This document shows, in pieces, positions 53,025 through 63,344 of a stretch of DNA of 64,000 bases (its first letter is position 1; every line of letters starts with the position of its first letter). The notes beneath the pieces were generated by a model. It saw nothing but the letters and a program-made list of their open reading frames with translations, searched no databases and had not been told where the DNA came from. The DNA lies in NCBI GenBank assembly GCA_949316235.1, contig OX438758.1, positions 744,001 through 808,000 of the forward strand, in the 5' to 3' direction. Origin of the DNA: Oegoconia quadripuncta (Eukaryota > Arthropoda > Insecta > Lepidoptera > Autostichidae). A program made the position numbers and the translations under genes.

Positions 53025-53215
53025 TTTAAAATGAAATTTTGACTGGACTGGATGGTGGGTTTCTTGCGCCGCTTCTTTTCCCACAGATGATTTCCCTTTC
53101 CGAAGCGGTGGTAGCTTGGACATACTAACTGACCGAAAAATGCTTAAGCCCTATTTTTTATTTCCAATAGATTTAAATTGACATTCAACAAATGATATCA
53201 TATATTTTACGTTGA
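53025..53215 (+). mobile_element. LINE-F2 3' UTR
   Basis: Matches 40740-40930 in reverse complement (GGGTTTCTTGCGCCGCTTCT, CGAAGCGGTGGTAGCTTGGA). Confidence 0.7.
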
Positions 53216-53472
53216 AATAAATTCATTGCACATATACATAGCGCCATCTAGTTCCACACTAAACAACTAGGCTTGTATTATGGATACCAAGCAGATGGTT
53301 GATAAACTACACAAACACATTTTTTTTTGTAAATAAATACATAAATGAAAAACATCCATAACTCGGGAACACATGTCTGTATTCATCACACAACATATGC
53401 CCCTAGCGGGATTCGAACCCGCGACCTTTTGGTGTAGCAGTCAGAGTTTCTAACCACTACACTAAACAGGTC
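53216..53472 (-). mobile_element. SINE-B copy, full length
   Basis: CATAGCGCCATCTAGTTCCA, B box CGGGATTCGAACCCGCGACC, and A box with CTAACCACTACACTAAACAG. Confidence 0.88.
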
Positions 53473-53631
53473 ATTATAAACCCTCTTAACCAAATTGATG
53501 ATTGCATTCCCGTTTCATAATACCATGTACATACTCAGGTTTTTAAATTTCATCATCATTGTGATGTCCAGTTATTCAGAGCCTGGATTTTGTAGTAAAA
53601 CCACTGTTTTCAGTAAGTAGGTACACGATCA

Positions 53632-53862
53632 AATGTGGAACGTCCGCTCGCTCACAATGACAGGGCGAGAGTATTTGCAAGACGTCACCGTTGATCTGAG
53701 TACTACATTAATTTAGAATGGTACATATATCACAATCATCATCATCATCATATCAAACCACGGGACATCCACTGCTGTACATAGGCCTCCCCCATAGAAT
53801 TCCAGAGCGACCGGTTGGAAGTAGCCTACATCCAGCAATTTTCCACAACCCTTATCAGGTTG
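53632..53862. mobile_element. RTE-type LINE fragments
   Basis: 53640-53700 reads MWNVRSLTMTGREYLQ on the plus strand, the start of an endonuclease domain. 53732-53862 is a minus-strand 3' end with (ATC)n and CACTGCTGTACATAGGCCTC. Confidence 0.6.
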
Positions 53863-54224
53863 TTTAAACCATTTATTTCCACACACCGTAAAAAAAAAAC
53901 AAAAACCACAACAACATACAAGAAATCAAAAACAGAGGTGACTAAAGCCCGTATCCCACAAACCGCTCTCGGGACTGAGATGGCCACAAGCTGACGTTTG
54001 AGAATCTGTTGCATATTAAAACAGTATCAAAGAAGACAAAAAAGAAAACTATAATATCGATACCGAGACGCGATCCCAATCTCAAGATCGATCCATCAAC
54101 ACGGCTCTATGACTAATTAGGTACTACAATGAGTGCGTATGTGGGGGACAGTCTCAGTAAACACTGAGTAACATAAATCACTCAGCACTGGTTTTCAGCC
54201 TGCCCTCAACATTATGTTACAATT
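53863..54224. other. Intronic sequence, nothing recognised
   Basis: Spacer between two RTE-type pieces; it may be the inserted middle of one old copy. Confidence 0.35.
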
Positions 54225-54452
54225 ATATCTTTGTATTGCGGGCTTGTTACGCAAGTTAGCAAAACCAACGGGTTTGTAGATGTTAACACTGTTTTTTACA
54301 AGAAGTCGTCCGTCCATCTTGTAATTGGACGTCCTACGCTGCGCTTGCCGGTGCGTGGTCTTCACTCGAGGACTTTAATGCCCCATCAGCCATCAGTTCT
54401 TCGAGCTATGTGCCCTGCCCACTGCCACTTCAACTTAATACCGCGGGGATAA
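54225..54452 (-). pseudogene. RTE-type LINE RT C-terminal fragment
   Basis: The minus strand reads KLKWQWAGHIARRTDG, stop, WGIKVLE, stop, RPRTGKRSVGRPITRWTDDF. This is the typical C-terminus of an RTE-like pol, with in-frame stops. Confidence 0.75.
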
Positions 54453-55005
54453 ATCAAAATAAAAAAATGTTGTATTTTGTAGGTACACAGGGTACACTTA
54501 AAATAGTCAGATTTTACATTTTTTAAGCTACTGCTTGTTCAAAAGCCAATTTTCCCCTGAGAAGAACAAGTAAGAAACTCGAGAGGTTGCTCTTTTAAAA
54601 ATAAAGGTTTTTATGTTACAAAATTATTAATTATTATTTTATATTATAATATTTCATTATTAATTGTGAAATAGCCTGGTTACGCGAACGGGCCGTTCAT
54701 GTCCATGAATGTTAATCATCTAAATAATCTGATATTTGATAATATGCTTTCTTAATAAGGTTCTGTTTTATAGTATCTTTAAATTTATTTAAAGATAGAT
54801 TTTGTATATCAACAGGAACCTTATTAAAAAAGCATATACCTTTTTTAATAACCTTTTGAATTAACCCTTTGAATGAATTACTGACTTTGTTGCACTTGAT
54901 AACTGCAAGTTTATCTTTATTTCTTGTATTGGCATCATGTTTATCGCTATTTTTTCTAAAGGATGCTATATTTTTTTTGACATATATTACATTTTTTTGA
55001 TACGT
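54453..55005 (-). pseudogene. LINE-F copy with RT C-terminus
   Basis: The minus strand reads NIASFRKNSDKHDANTRNKD, then VPVDIQNLSLNKFKDTIKQN and KKAYYQISDYLDD, followed by the 3' UTR and an AAATCAAAATAAA tail. 5'-truncated. Confidence 0.82.
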
Positions 55006-55285
55006 CAATGACTTGAGTTTCTGATTCGATCACGCACTGAAACGGCAATAATTTAGATAAATATTGAAATCATTTCACAAGAGAAATATGAAACGGAGTG
55101 TGCCGCCTTTCGTGCTTATTTTTCTTTTAATTTTCGTGGTTGGATCCCCTGAACCTTCTTCCCACACGTGCGGATGAAATATTACGGAATTCCGGTGACA
55201 GTTGCCATTTATCACAGCGTCCGCAGGCTCCTCAGAGAGACTGTAAAATTAACAGAAAACTTCATAAAATGTATCAAATATTAAT
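55006..55285. other. Intronic sequence, nothing recognised
   Basis: Spacer of mixed composition. Confidence 0.4.
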
Positions 55286-55602
55286 AATACATACATAATG
55301 TCACGCCTAGTACTCGTAGCGGTAGGCAGAAATCACAGACTCCCACTTGGTATGATCCTGACACATCTCTTTTCATTCATTCACTCTCATAAGTTTGTTC
55401 ATACATGCTCGTCAGTTTGGGGCAATCTTGACTTGGCCTTTCTTTAAGATGTCCCCGATTTGATCACGGTATATTCGCTGTGATCTTCCCCTACCAACAC
55501 TATATACCATCCACATTCGCTTCGTATATCTCTTTCGTAAGTTATCTTTCATGCATCCTCTCCACATGTCCAAACCATCTCAGTATACATTCTTCAATCT
55601 TT
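55286..55602 (-). pseudogene. RTE-type LINE C-terminal fragment
   Basis: On the minus strand it reads LRWFGHVERMHER, stop, LTKEIYEANVDG, with further decayed pieces, then a 3' UTR and a (TGTA)n-like tail. RWFGHVxRM is a hallmark of this group. Confidence 0.72.
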
Positions 55603-56894
55603 GTCAATATTAATAATGTTCTTTAAAACTTTGTCATTTTAACGCTTAACTACTCGCGCGGGGTTCATTTGGACCCCAGTGCATATTCGTTGTGTCTTTC
55701 CTCGAATTTTGTAACTATCTTCTATAGGCGCTTAGTAGCTTCCTAAATCGCTCACTACTTCATAATTGACTTGTATTCGTGTCCCAGAGTTTGATGTGTC
55801 TGGAGAGTGAGACTGTAATTCAAACGGACATGAGATTTTTGTTGAAACATTGCAGAGGAGCGAAGTATGGAAATTGAGAGACCGGAATCGTCATGTGACG
55901 AGATGTTTAACCTGCTGCTACTGATAGAACAGAGGCCCGATCACCTTGAACACTGTGAGGAGACCATTACAGACCACTTACCCACACACTCAATTATGAT
56001 CTTGAAACCTGAGATGCTTACCGGTGAAAGGTAAACAATTGCATGCCCCTCATGCCATCCAACTTGGCCCTCGCGTGCAATCTGTGAGATTCATCCGGTC
56101 CTGTCTACAATCCCTCCTGCTCAAATTCCATGATCAGCTTCTTACCAAGTAACGACTCACCAAATCCTTCCACTCGACTGAGATAATAAATAATCAAAGT
56201 CACCCAAGCTCGTTGATGGCTAAGTCCAATGTCCAATGTCCATCTCCTTCGACGGCTGGTAGTATTATGAATGATCCTTATTGATGTGCAGATCTAACAT
56301 TACAGTAAACGACACCGCGTCGTTTCGGCGATACCAGCGCCACCTGGTTCACTTCCCGTAGCAAACGGCATACTGTCATAATCATGCTGTGGTACCTATT
56401 ATAAATTCTGTCGCTAATCTATCGCTATGTCCAACATATATGTTCCCATCCGCCACAGTAGTATACTAACTAACAACGATTGGCGCCAAAATGAGAAAAT
56501 GCAATGAATAATACAGGTATGACAGGTTCCAAATTCAAATATATATTTTTTTATTGTAACAGTATTTATGGCCAGGCTAATTGCAGTAAACAAATATAAA
56601 TCAAATTATTGCTTATTTATTACGCTTTTAATTTCTCGCGACAGAAAGAGAAACTGCCTACATAATTAAAGGGTTTTTTGTGTAGATAATAGCTAAAAGC
56701 GAAATTTCAATTCTACACACCTGGGGGTCTCAACGGTCACATTAACTTTCATCCGAAATGAATTTTTCGAATTTCCCACCAGTTACCCCAACCTCTAAGT
56801 TTTGTAACTAGGGTTGCCAACCGTATACTCTAAAATAGAGTGTTGTACTTTTTTTAAGTAGGTGTACTTTATCTAACTTCTAATCTATCCAACA
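55603..56894. other. Intronic sequence, nothing recognised
   Basis: About 1.3 kb, the longest unassigned stretch. 55645-55690 (TACTCGCGCGGGGTTCATTT, GGACCCC) could be the end of a piggyBac-like MITE, but no partner end was found. No receptor-like exon is visible. Confidence 0.35.
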
Positions 56895-57015
56895 AATATT
56901 ATAAATGAGAAAGTTTGGATGTTTGTTTGTTTCTTTGTTCCTCAATCACAGTGAAACGAATGAACGGATTTAACAATATATACTCTGGATTAAAACATAG
57001 CATATTTAGATTAAA

Positions 57016-57423
57016 GTGAGTAATATTATTTAGTTAGTTATATTAAGTAAATAATAGATGTTTTATGGGTAGTTGATCTTGAGAGTTGTGTTGATACTGA
57101 GTAGTAGTTACTTATATATTCATTTGTGTGTCAATATATCTACAATAGATAGATATGTATTTAAATATTAGTTAAGAAAGCACTACAATTATATTCAGTA
57201 AGAAATAGATGTTTATGGGTAGTTGATATGGAGAGTTATTAATATTAAGTAGTACAGTACCACTCTGCCTTTCGGCTCCACAGAGTACCAGCGTCGTGGT
57301 TACTCCAACCCGACACATGCTGAGTGGAGACCTTTTTGGATTTAGGTATTGTAAACTTACGTATGTATGCATCTTTATAACAGAAATCCAAATAAATACT
57401 TTCTTTCTTTCTTTCTTTCTTTC
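57016..57423 (+). mobile_element. LINE 3' end with TTTC tail inside repeat G
   Basis: AT-rich UTR, CACTCTGCCTTTCGGCTCCA, and a CCAAATAAATAC (TTTC)n end. Distinct from LINE-J upstream of the tail. Confidence 0.6.
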
Positions 57424-57451
57424 TAGTTCTCGCGGGATAAACAAATTAAAT

Positions 57452-57605
57452 ATTATTATTATTTATTAGGAGCCCATACTGTCCCACTGCTAGGCAAAGG
57501 CCTCCCTCCTCTCCACGGCTCTCTATCCCAGGCCTCCTCTGACCAGTTGGTTAGGAACTTATCCAACTCATCCCGCCATCTTCTTTTCGGTCTGCCGCGA
57601 CGCCT
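57452..57605 (-). pseudogene. LINE pol C-terminus inside repeat G
   Basis: The minus strand reads FRRRRGRPKRRWRDELDKFL, SEEAWDREPWR, then a (TAA)n tail. The RRGRPxxRWxDEL motif is the usual C-terminus of an RTE-like LINE. Confidence 0.75.
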
Positions 57606-57924
57606 TCTAAATTTAAATATATCCGCGATAAATTTATTCCACACAGGCGAAGCCGCGGGAGGGAAGCTAGTACTCTATAACACTAATAGAGTACGCTAAA
57701 ATACTCTATTTACTTAAAATTAGGTTCGTATTACAAAACAAGGCCCAAGTCTGAGTACCTACCCGCTATTACAATTGTCATCTCAATATGAATTTATGTA
57801 TCCAATTTCTTTCAATTAGTTTCAAGTACATATCACGATCTATGCAGAGGTTTGTAAAGTACGCCTTAGAATATCTAAATTTGTACAATTCTTTTATAAA
57901 AATAACACAATAATTTAACGGCAA

Positions 57925-58035
57925 CGCATCTGTGACACTTTTGGTGTTGCGGGTGTCCATGGGCGGCGGTGATTACTTTCCATCAGGTGACCCGCATGCT
58001 CGTTTGCCGCTCTCTCATAAAAAAAAATAAAAAAA
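57925..58035 (+). mobile_element. Repeat E (retroposon 3' tail)
   Basis: TGTTGCGGGTGTCCATGGGC, GTGATTACTTTCCATCAGGT, CTCGTTTGCCGCTCTCTCAT, then poly(A). Confidence 0.78.
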
Positions 58036-58240
58036 AAAATTATAATAATTTTTCATTACATGGTACCTACATATACCGAAAAAAGTATACGAAATAATCT
58101 TTAAAAATTAATAATCTTTTTATAAATCTTCACTCTTTATTTACCCTCTCTAAACTAAATATACTTTGATTCTTAAAAAAAAAGTTGGCAACCCTATTTA
58201 TAACATGGCTACGCATTTTAAGTGAATAACACAAATTTAT

Positions 58241-58276
58241 AGCAGCCTAGCTTTCCGTCCGCGACTTCGTCCGCAT
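58241..58276 (-). mobile_element. Repeat G end fragment
   Basis: GCCTAGCTTTCCGTCCGCGA and CTTCGTCCGCA, the GC-rich terminus in reverse orientation, interrupted by the LINE at 58277. Confidence 0.5.
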
Positions 58277-59190
58277 TTTTATTTTTTATTTTTATTTATT
58301 TATTTAGGATCACCAACAGTTGTTACACTAGTACATAGTCCATTTAACAATTAATGTAGTTGGTATTAAATTTAAATGTACAACCTTTTATAGGTGAACA
58401 CATCATGCAAAAAGCTTTAAAATCAGATAACAGTAAAACAAGAACTTATTACTCTAAATTTACCTCTATTAAGCTTTGATTGGTTGAGCAGTTCCGTGCC
58501 AAGTTGCGGTGTTAAGGTAGTGAAATAGTAACTAGAGAGTATAATATATTATGTATGTTGTTGAGGGAATGTGTAACGTTTAAACAATGATATATTAACT
58601 AAGTATTGAGGCTTCTACTAATAGTTTTGTAAAACTTAGACACAGTGTCGCAGTGAATGTCGATAAGGTCACTGTTGGCATTCAAAATCCTGCACAGCCT
58701 TGGGAGTGGAGAGCCAGCACCGAGAACTGTTCTGCGCGTTGGTGGATAAAGAGGCGTGATTGGGTTGCGAGGCATTCTGTTTGGCGCACGAAATCTGAAC
58801 TGTGCTAGCAGCTGGGGACAGTCAATGAGGTTTCTAAAAAGTTTGTATAAAAACATCATGTCCATTAAGTCCCTACGAGCTGATAGAGAGCACATCTTGA
58901 AGTACTGCAATCTACTCTCATAAGATACTCTTTTTTTTAATTTCCCTGCAGAGTATGCTAGGTGCCATACAAATCGTTTCTGAACCCTTTCCAAGCGCAG
59001 TGAGTGTGTTGCATAATGTGGTCGCCATACAACACTACAGTACTCCATTACGCTTCGGACAAGGCTGTTGAACAGAAGGATTTTGGTTCTAGGATTGCGA
59101 AAAGTCCTTCCATTTCTAATAACAAATTGATCTCGATTTAAATAGAAATTGGACAAAAAAGGGGGAATTTCAAAATTTCTCATAGGAATT
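58277..59190 (-). mobile_element. LINE 3' end with open RT C-terminus (58599-59183)
   Basis: A 194-codon minus frame without stops. FNSLVRSVMEYCSVVWRPHY is the thumb region, LERVQKRFVWHLAYSAGKLK follows, then SLSARRDLMDMMFLYKLFRN and LPRLCRILNANSDLIDIHCD. A 3' UTR and an (AAATA)n tail end at 58277. This is a 5'-truncated Jockey/CR1-like copy, younger than the LINE-F pieces because its frame is still open. Confidence 0.82.
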
Positions 59191-59419
59191 GCCCAAAATC
59201 CTGTCTTAGCGAGTGTTTACCTGTTCCCGTGGACATTTCGGGAAACCCGTTCTTAGCTAATGTAGCGTTAAAGTACCGAGCTACGACGATATTTCAGAAT
59301 GTGGACTGTATTGTATGGTTAATACATCGAAAAGCTATCAGAGGTTTCAACAAGAAGATTTCTACACAACTTCTGCCTCAATGACTACCAAATAACTGAC
59401 AAGAAGATCTTGCCTTGAA

Positions 59420-59783
59420 ATGAATTTAAAGATACTATAAGACAGAAATTAAGAATTTTGGACGATAAACATCAATGGACATAACCAGCTCGTTCGCATA
59501 ACCAGGCTATTTATTGTGCGTTTTTGTAATATAAATACCTTTTTTAAAAAAAGAGCAAGCTCTCGAGTTTCTTGCTCGTTCTTCTAAGGGGAAAATTGCC
59601 TTTTGAAGAAGAAGTAGCTTTAAAAATTTTAAATGTGACTATTTTAAGTGTACAGTCCTGTGTACAGTCAGTTGCAGAGAAACTAGACCCCCTATTCACA
59701 TAATGACTGTAATTACGAGGGGGTCTGGTTTCTCTGCAGCTGACTTTACCTACAAAATAAAGTAATTTGACTTCGACTTCATA
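59420..59783 (+). mobile_element. LINE-F 3' end hosting a small MITE
   Basis: GATACTATAAGACAGAAATT, GAGCAAGCTCTCGAGTTTCT and AAATAAAGTAATTTGACTTC. The 82-bp MITE at 59665-59746 interrupts the UTR. Confidence 0.78.
59665..59746. mobile_element. 82-bp hairpin MITE with TA duplication
   Basis: Left arm CAGTCAGTTGCAGAGAAACT continues to ACCCCCT. The right arm is its inverted copy (AGGGGGTCTGGTTTCTCTGC and on). TA flanks both sides. The intact LINE-F copy at 33640 shows the empty site. Confidence 0.85.
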
Positions 59784-60284
59784 ATTTACATTTTCATAAC
59801 ACTATCTAGTATAACTTCAAATCAAAATCAATTTACATAACATAGTATTGAATGTCTAAAATTAAAAAAACTAACGTAAAATAACCTACGTTTAAAATCC
59901 CAAAAATCTGATTACCTTAAGATATGCTTTCCTTACATCCTTATAGTCTTTATAGAATATAGACTCTATAAAATCCCATAGGTTGACACGGTGCTTATTA
60001 TGTATTTAACTATTATTATTGTGTGAACGAATATCAACCCAAACGTCAACACATCACCAAGTCAATCCAGAAAAGGAGAAATATTTACGATAATATACCG
60101 AATAAGTTTTTTTAGAGTAAGGCAAAAATTTGTAATAAAACCCCGTAAGCCTCATTACTTTCTTAATTATCTTAATATCGCTAGTCGACATCTCATAATA
60201 GGTATATTTCCAGTCATAAGAAAATATGAAGACTATCAACCATCAACCGTCAGCTGGATGAGTGTCGAGTATAGGTGGCCAGTA
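59784..60284. other. Intronic sequence, nothing recognised
   Basis: AT-rich spacer. Confidence 0.45.
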
Positions 60285-60660
60285 TACGACAGGCATGTCT
60301 ATCACGCTTATATACGCGTGCAGAGGTGACAAACCTATTGGTGTCTATCGACATTGAAATCTCGAACACGTGAGAATCACTATCCTGGACCCCTATTCTC
60401 GCACACTCGACATTTGTCTATCGATAGACATTGGCATGTCTATCTCTTTCACACTTATATACGTGTATAAAAGTGACAAACCTATTGATGTCGTTCGACA
60501 TTGAAATCTCGAGTATGTGAGAATCAGGCTCCTGGACCCCGATTCTCGCAAACTCGATATTTGACTGTCGACAGACATTGGCACGTCTATACTTATCACG
60601 CTTATATGCGTGTGCAAAGGTGACAAACATAGAAATCTCGAACGTGTGAGAAGTGATTCT
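60285..60660. repeat. ~145-bp tandem repeat, about 2.6 copies, with short palindromes
   Basis: Units begin near 60291, 60432 and 60581 (GGCATGTCTATC and variants) and share AGGTGACAAACCTATTG, GACATTGAAATCTCGA and GTGAGAATCA. The 16-bp perfect palindrome TGTCTATCGATAGACA lies at about 60414. Confidence 0.85.
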
Positions 60661-60967
60661 CAAAATACGCACCGTTCTTCAAAATATCTCTATTCCCTGG
60701 GAAATTGAAAACTACTTGACGTATGAATAGGTAAGATATGTTAGCTGTTCGATATATATTATCTACCTTAAAGATATTGCTAATTTTGTGAAATGAACGC
60801 CGCCGAGCTTGCCCAAATTGGAATGTAGCCTTGATGTTGTCCTTTTTGGCCGCGAGCGGCGGTAGATGACAGCGCACGTCAACATTTCGAAGTACTGACA
60901 TTACAATTTTCAAGCAGCGTTTTATCTGGTTCTTTAGGTACGGGCTCTTACATGAAGAAGTGCAAAA
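60661..60967. other. Intronic sequence, nothing recognised
   Basis: Spacer with a 131-codon minus frame that has no family motif. Confidence 0.4.
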
Positions 60968-60968
60968 A

Positions 60969-61298
60969 CAGCCTCCGTGGCTCAATGTAAACATCATTGG
61001 GTTTGCGACTCACAGGTCGCGGGTTCGATCCCCAATGGGGTACATGTTTAAGTACTCGGTTTGGTTGGTGGTAGGGCATTTTAAATGTCCTCCTGGCTAG
61101 CTACCAACATCTAACCTAAATCTGCCGCCCAGCAGCAAAGTTAATAGCATTGTTGTGTTCCAGTTGTCAGAGATAAGATAGCCCGTCCCCCAAATGTGTT
61201 GGGATTTCCGGGTCAGTACGCTTCCACCTTCGACCTCATCTTCACTTAACATCAGGTGTGATTGAGGTCAAGTGCTAACCCGTTGTGGATAAAAAAAT
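60969..61298 (+). mobile_element. SINE-A copy, full length
   Basis: Head with CCGTGGCTCAATGT and GGTTCGATCCCC, body, 3' domain, short A tail. Confidence 0.9.
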
Positions 61299-61535
61299 GC
61301 AGGTTTCCTCACGATGTTTTCCTTCACCGTTTAAGAACAGTCGGATAAATGCACATAAGTAATTTAATTAAATTTAAAAACTTAATATTACTAATTAAAA
61401 CTAAATACTTAATATAAAACAAAGTGGCTGTCTCCCTCTATCTGTTCGCCGCTTACTTCTAAACCACGCAACGGATTTAAAGAACTTCTTCCGAAAAGTT
61501 TATATTCCGGAAGCCGGAGCAGGTCCCTAGTTATA

Positions 61536-61945
61536 TTAGGTACCTATGAAATTGGCGTTTTGTATGAAGAATTTCATTATGACTGTTTTCTCCATACAAA
61601 CATTTTAAATTTTTTTTGGGAACGGCAAATCCATATTTAGCTAAACTTTGTGTGTATTATCGGATAACATTAAGTTAAGTATAGGCAGCGTTAATTTTTA
61701 AAAGTAACCGCTTTATAAAAGTTTCAGCGAATCTAAGAAATGATTATGGGAAGCAAAGAGCTCTGTTCAAATTTTTTTCATTATGTGATTTAGCTCAGAA
61801 ATTAAAAAATATTTCATGTGAAACCTTGATATAATAGTCCATTTTCCAAATAAAAAACAAATTTGGATATAGCTTTGAAAATCGCAGATATTGGTATATA
61901 TGATTAACGAAGAAAAAAAACTCCAATGTCATAGGTAACGACCAA
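61536..61945 (+). mobile_element. MITE-D copy next to the E1 donor
   Basis: 410 bp between TA dinucleotides. The right TIR is slightly diverged (CCAATGTCATAGGTAACGAC). The right end is 27 bp from the 5' splice site of E1. Confidence 0.87.
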
Positions 61946-61972
61946 TATTTAAAGCTATGCATAGATACTTAC

Positions 61973-62063
61973 GCTTCAGATATGAGGGCTCTGAGCTTGC
62001 AGAAAACGATGCCCAGACTGTATGGGTACTGGTGCCAGTACACCGACAGGTCGTTGGGCAGAC
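61973..62063 (-). CDS. Neuropeptide GPCR exon E1 (end of TM2, ECL1, start of TM3)
   Basis: This is a 91-bp internal exon of a class A peptide receptor. On the minus strand it follows an acceptor ending TTTTGCCCACAG and is followed by the donor GTAAGTATC. It is read in phase 1, with the first Gly codon split. The peptide runs [17 protein letters not shown] to [10 protein letters not shown]: the TM2/ECL1 boundary with the conserved Trp, then the TM3 Cys that normally pairs with the ECL2 Cys encoded by E3. The pattern is typical of pyrokinin/CAPA (neuromedin-U-like) receptors. TM1 and most of TM2 must be encoded upstream, beyond 64000. The donor lies 27 bp from the end of a MITE-D copy. Family placement is from motif memory; which of CAPA or pyrokinin is uncertain. 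Confidence 0.85.
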
Positions 62064-62124
62064 CTGTGGGCAAAATTATAGAACATCAGTTTAAACACCA
62101 TCACTAGATATATCTCAGTAAGAT

Positions 62125-62705
62125 ATGCTTCGATGATTAGGATATCATTATTATTAACTTTGGCATCGCAATATATTTATGAAAACTTAATGTGCGTAAG
62201 AATGAATCTGCATTTGTTTAGGAAAAATTGTGAAATACACAATGTTAACACAAGATATAAAAATAAACTTGCTGTCCATAGCAGTCGCTTACGCAAAGTC
62301 ACTAAGTCATTCAAGGGACAATGTATACGCTTTTACAATAACGTTCCGGTAGACAATCAAAATTTGCCTTTAAATAAATTTAAAACAACCATTAAACGGA
62401 AACTATGTGCCAAAGGCTATTATAAAATTTCTGACTATCTGGATGTTAAGAATGCGTGGACATAAACCGCTCGCCATTATCCAGTATATTTTATTCTTAT
62501 TTTTCTTTGTCGAATCATAAATTTTACAATTAGGTATTTCGAATTGTATTTGTATTGACTTATTTAAAAAGAGCAACCCCGGAGTTTCTTGCTCGTTCTT
62601 CTCTGGGGAGACTGCCTAGTGAATGAGCGATAACTGTATGTCATGACGATTTCAAATGTTATTCTTATAACTTACGAAATAAAAACATTTTTGATTTTGT
62701 AATCG
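62125..62705 (+). pseudogene. LINE-F copy with RT C-terminus, nearly open
   Basis: LLTLASQYIYENLMCVRMNL, RYKNKLAVHSSRLRKVTKSF, VPVDNQNLPLNKFKTTIKRK, GYYKISDYLDVKNAW, then the 3' UTR with TTTCTTGCTCGTTCTTCTCT and an AAATAAAAACATTTTTGATT end. It starts about 60 bp upstream of the E1 acceptor on the gene strand. Confidence 0.82.
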
Positions 62706-62837
62706 TCATCAGTACCGTAAGCATTCGTGGCGTAGTCGCCTTCTCCTACTCGTTATCGAATGATGAAGGTAAGCTATATCTGGTGCAGCCAGTCACGTTT
62801 TCAATTGTAGGCAGTCGTTAAGCCAGTCGGTCAATCA

Positions 62838-63150
62838 AAATCAAAATCAAAAAAATGCTTTATTTTGTAGGTACACTTAAAATAGTCAGATTTTAAATTT
62901 TTTAAGCTACTGCTTGTTCAAAAGCCAATTTTCCCCTGAGAAGAACAAGCAAGAAACTCGAGAGGTTGCTCTTTTTTAAAAAAAGGTTTTTATGTTACAA
63001 AATTATTAATTATTATTTTATATTATAATATTTAATTATTTAAATGTGAAATAGCCTTGTCATACGAACGGGCTGTTCATGTCCATGAATGTTCATGTCA
63101 ATAAATTTAAAGATACTATAAAACAGAAACTTTTGTATATCAATAGGATA
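62838..63150 (-). mobile_element. LINE-F 3' end with a local inversion
   Basis: Minus-oriented UTR and RT end up to CATGTCCATGAATGTT. Then about 35 bp (63098-63132) run in the opposite direction (TCAATAAATTTAAAGATACT and on), then minus-oriented TTTGTATATCAATAGG. About 55 bp of the usual sequence is missing at one junction. Confidence 0.75.
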
Positions 63151-63344
63151 GTGACCTACAGGGCGGCTTAAAAACACTGGTTCTCAGATGACCACAGTCT
63201 ACACAAATACATCAATCCGTCCGTGTGGTAGAAAATTGCCCATACCCTCACCCAGTGAAACGAGCCAGTGCCCCAACAATCCCACCTTCACACTCCTCCC
63301 ACTGTAACTCCAATAAGCTGGGATCAACAGTGGTACTACTGAAG

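Larger units (their letters stand above)
56895..57672 (+). mobile_element. Helitron-like repeat G, split by two LINE ends
   Basis: Starts AAATATTATAAATGAGAAAG. Middle pieces lie at 57424-57451 (CTCGCGGGATAAACAAATTA). The end is at 57606-57672 (GGCGAAGCCGCGGGAGGGAA, GCTAGT). The CTAG end with a GC-rich hairpin before it fits a Helitron-type terminus. Confidence 0.6.
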
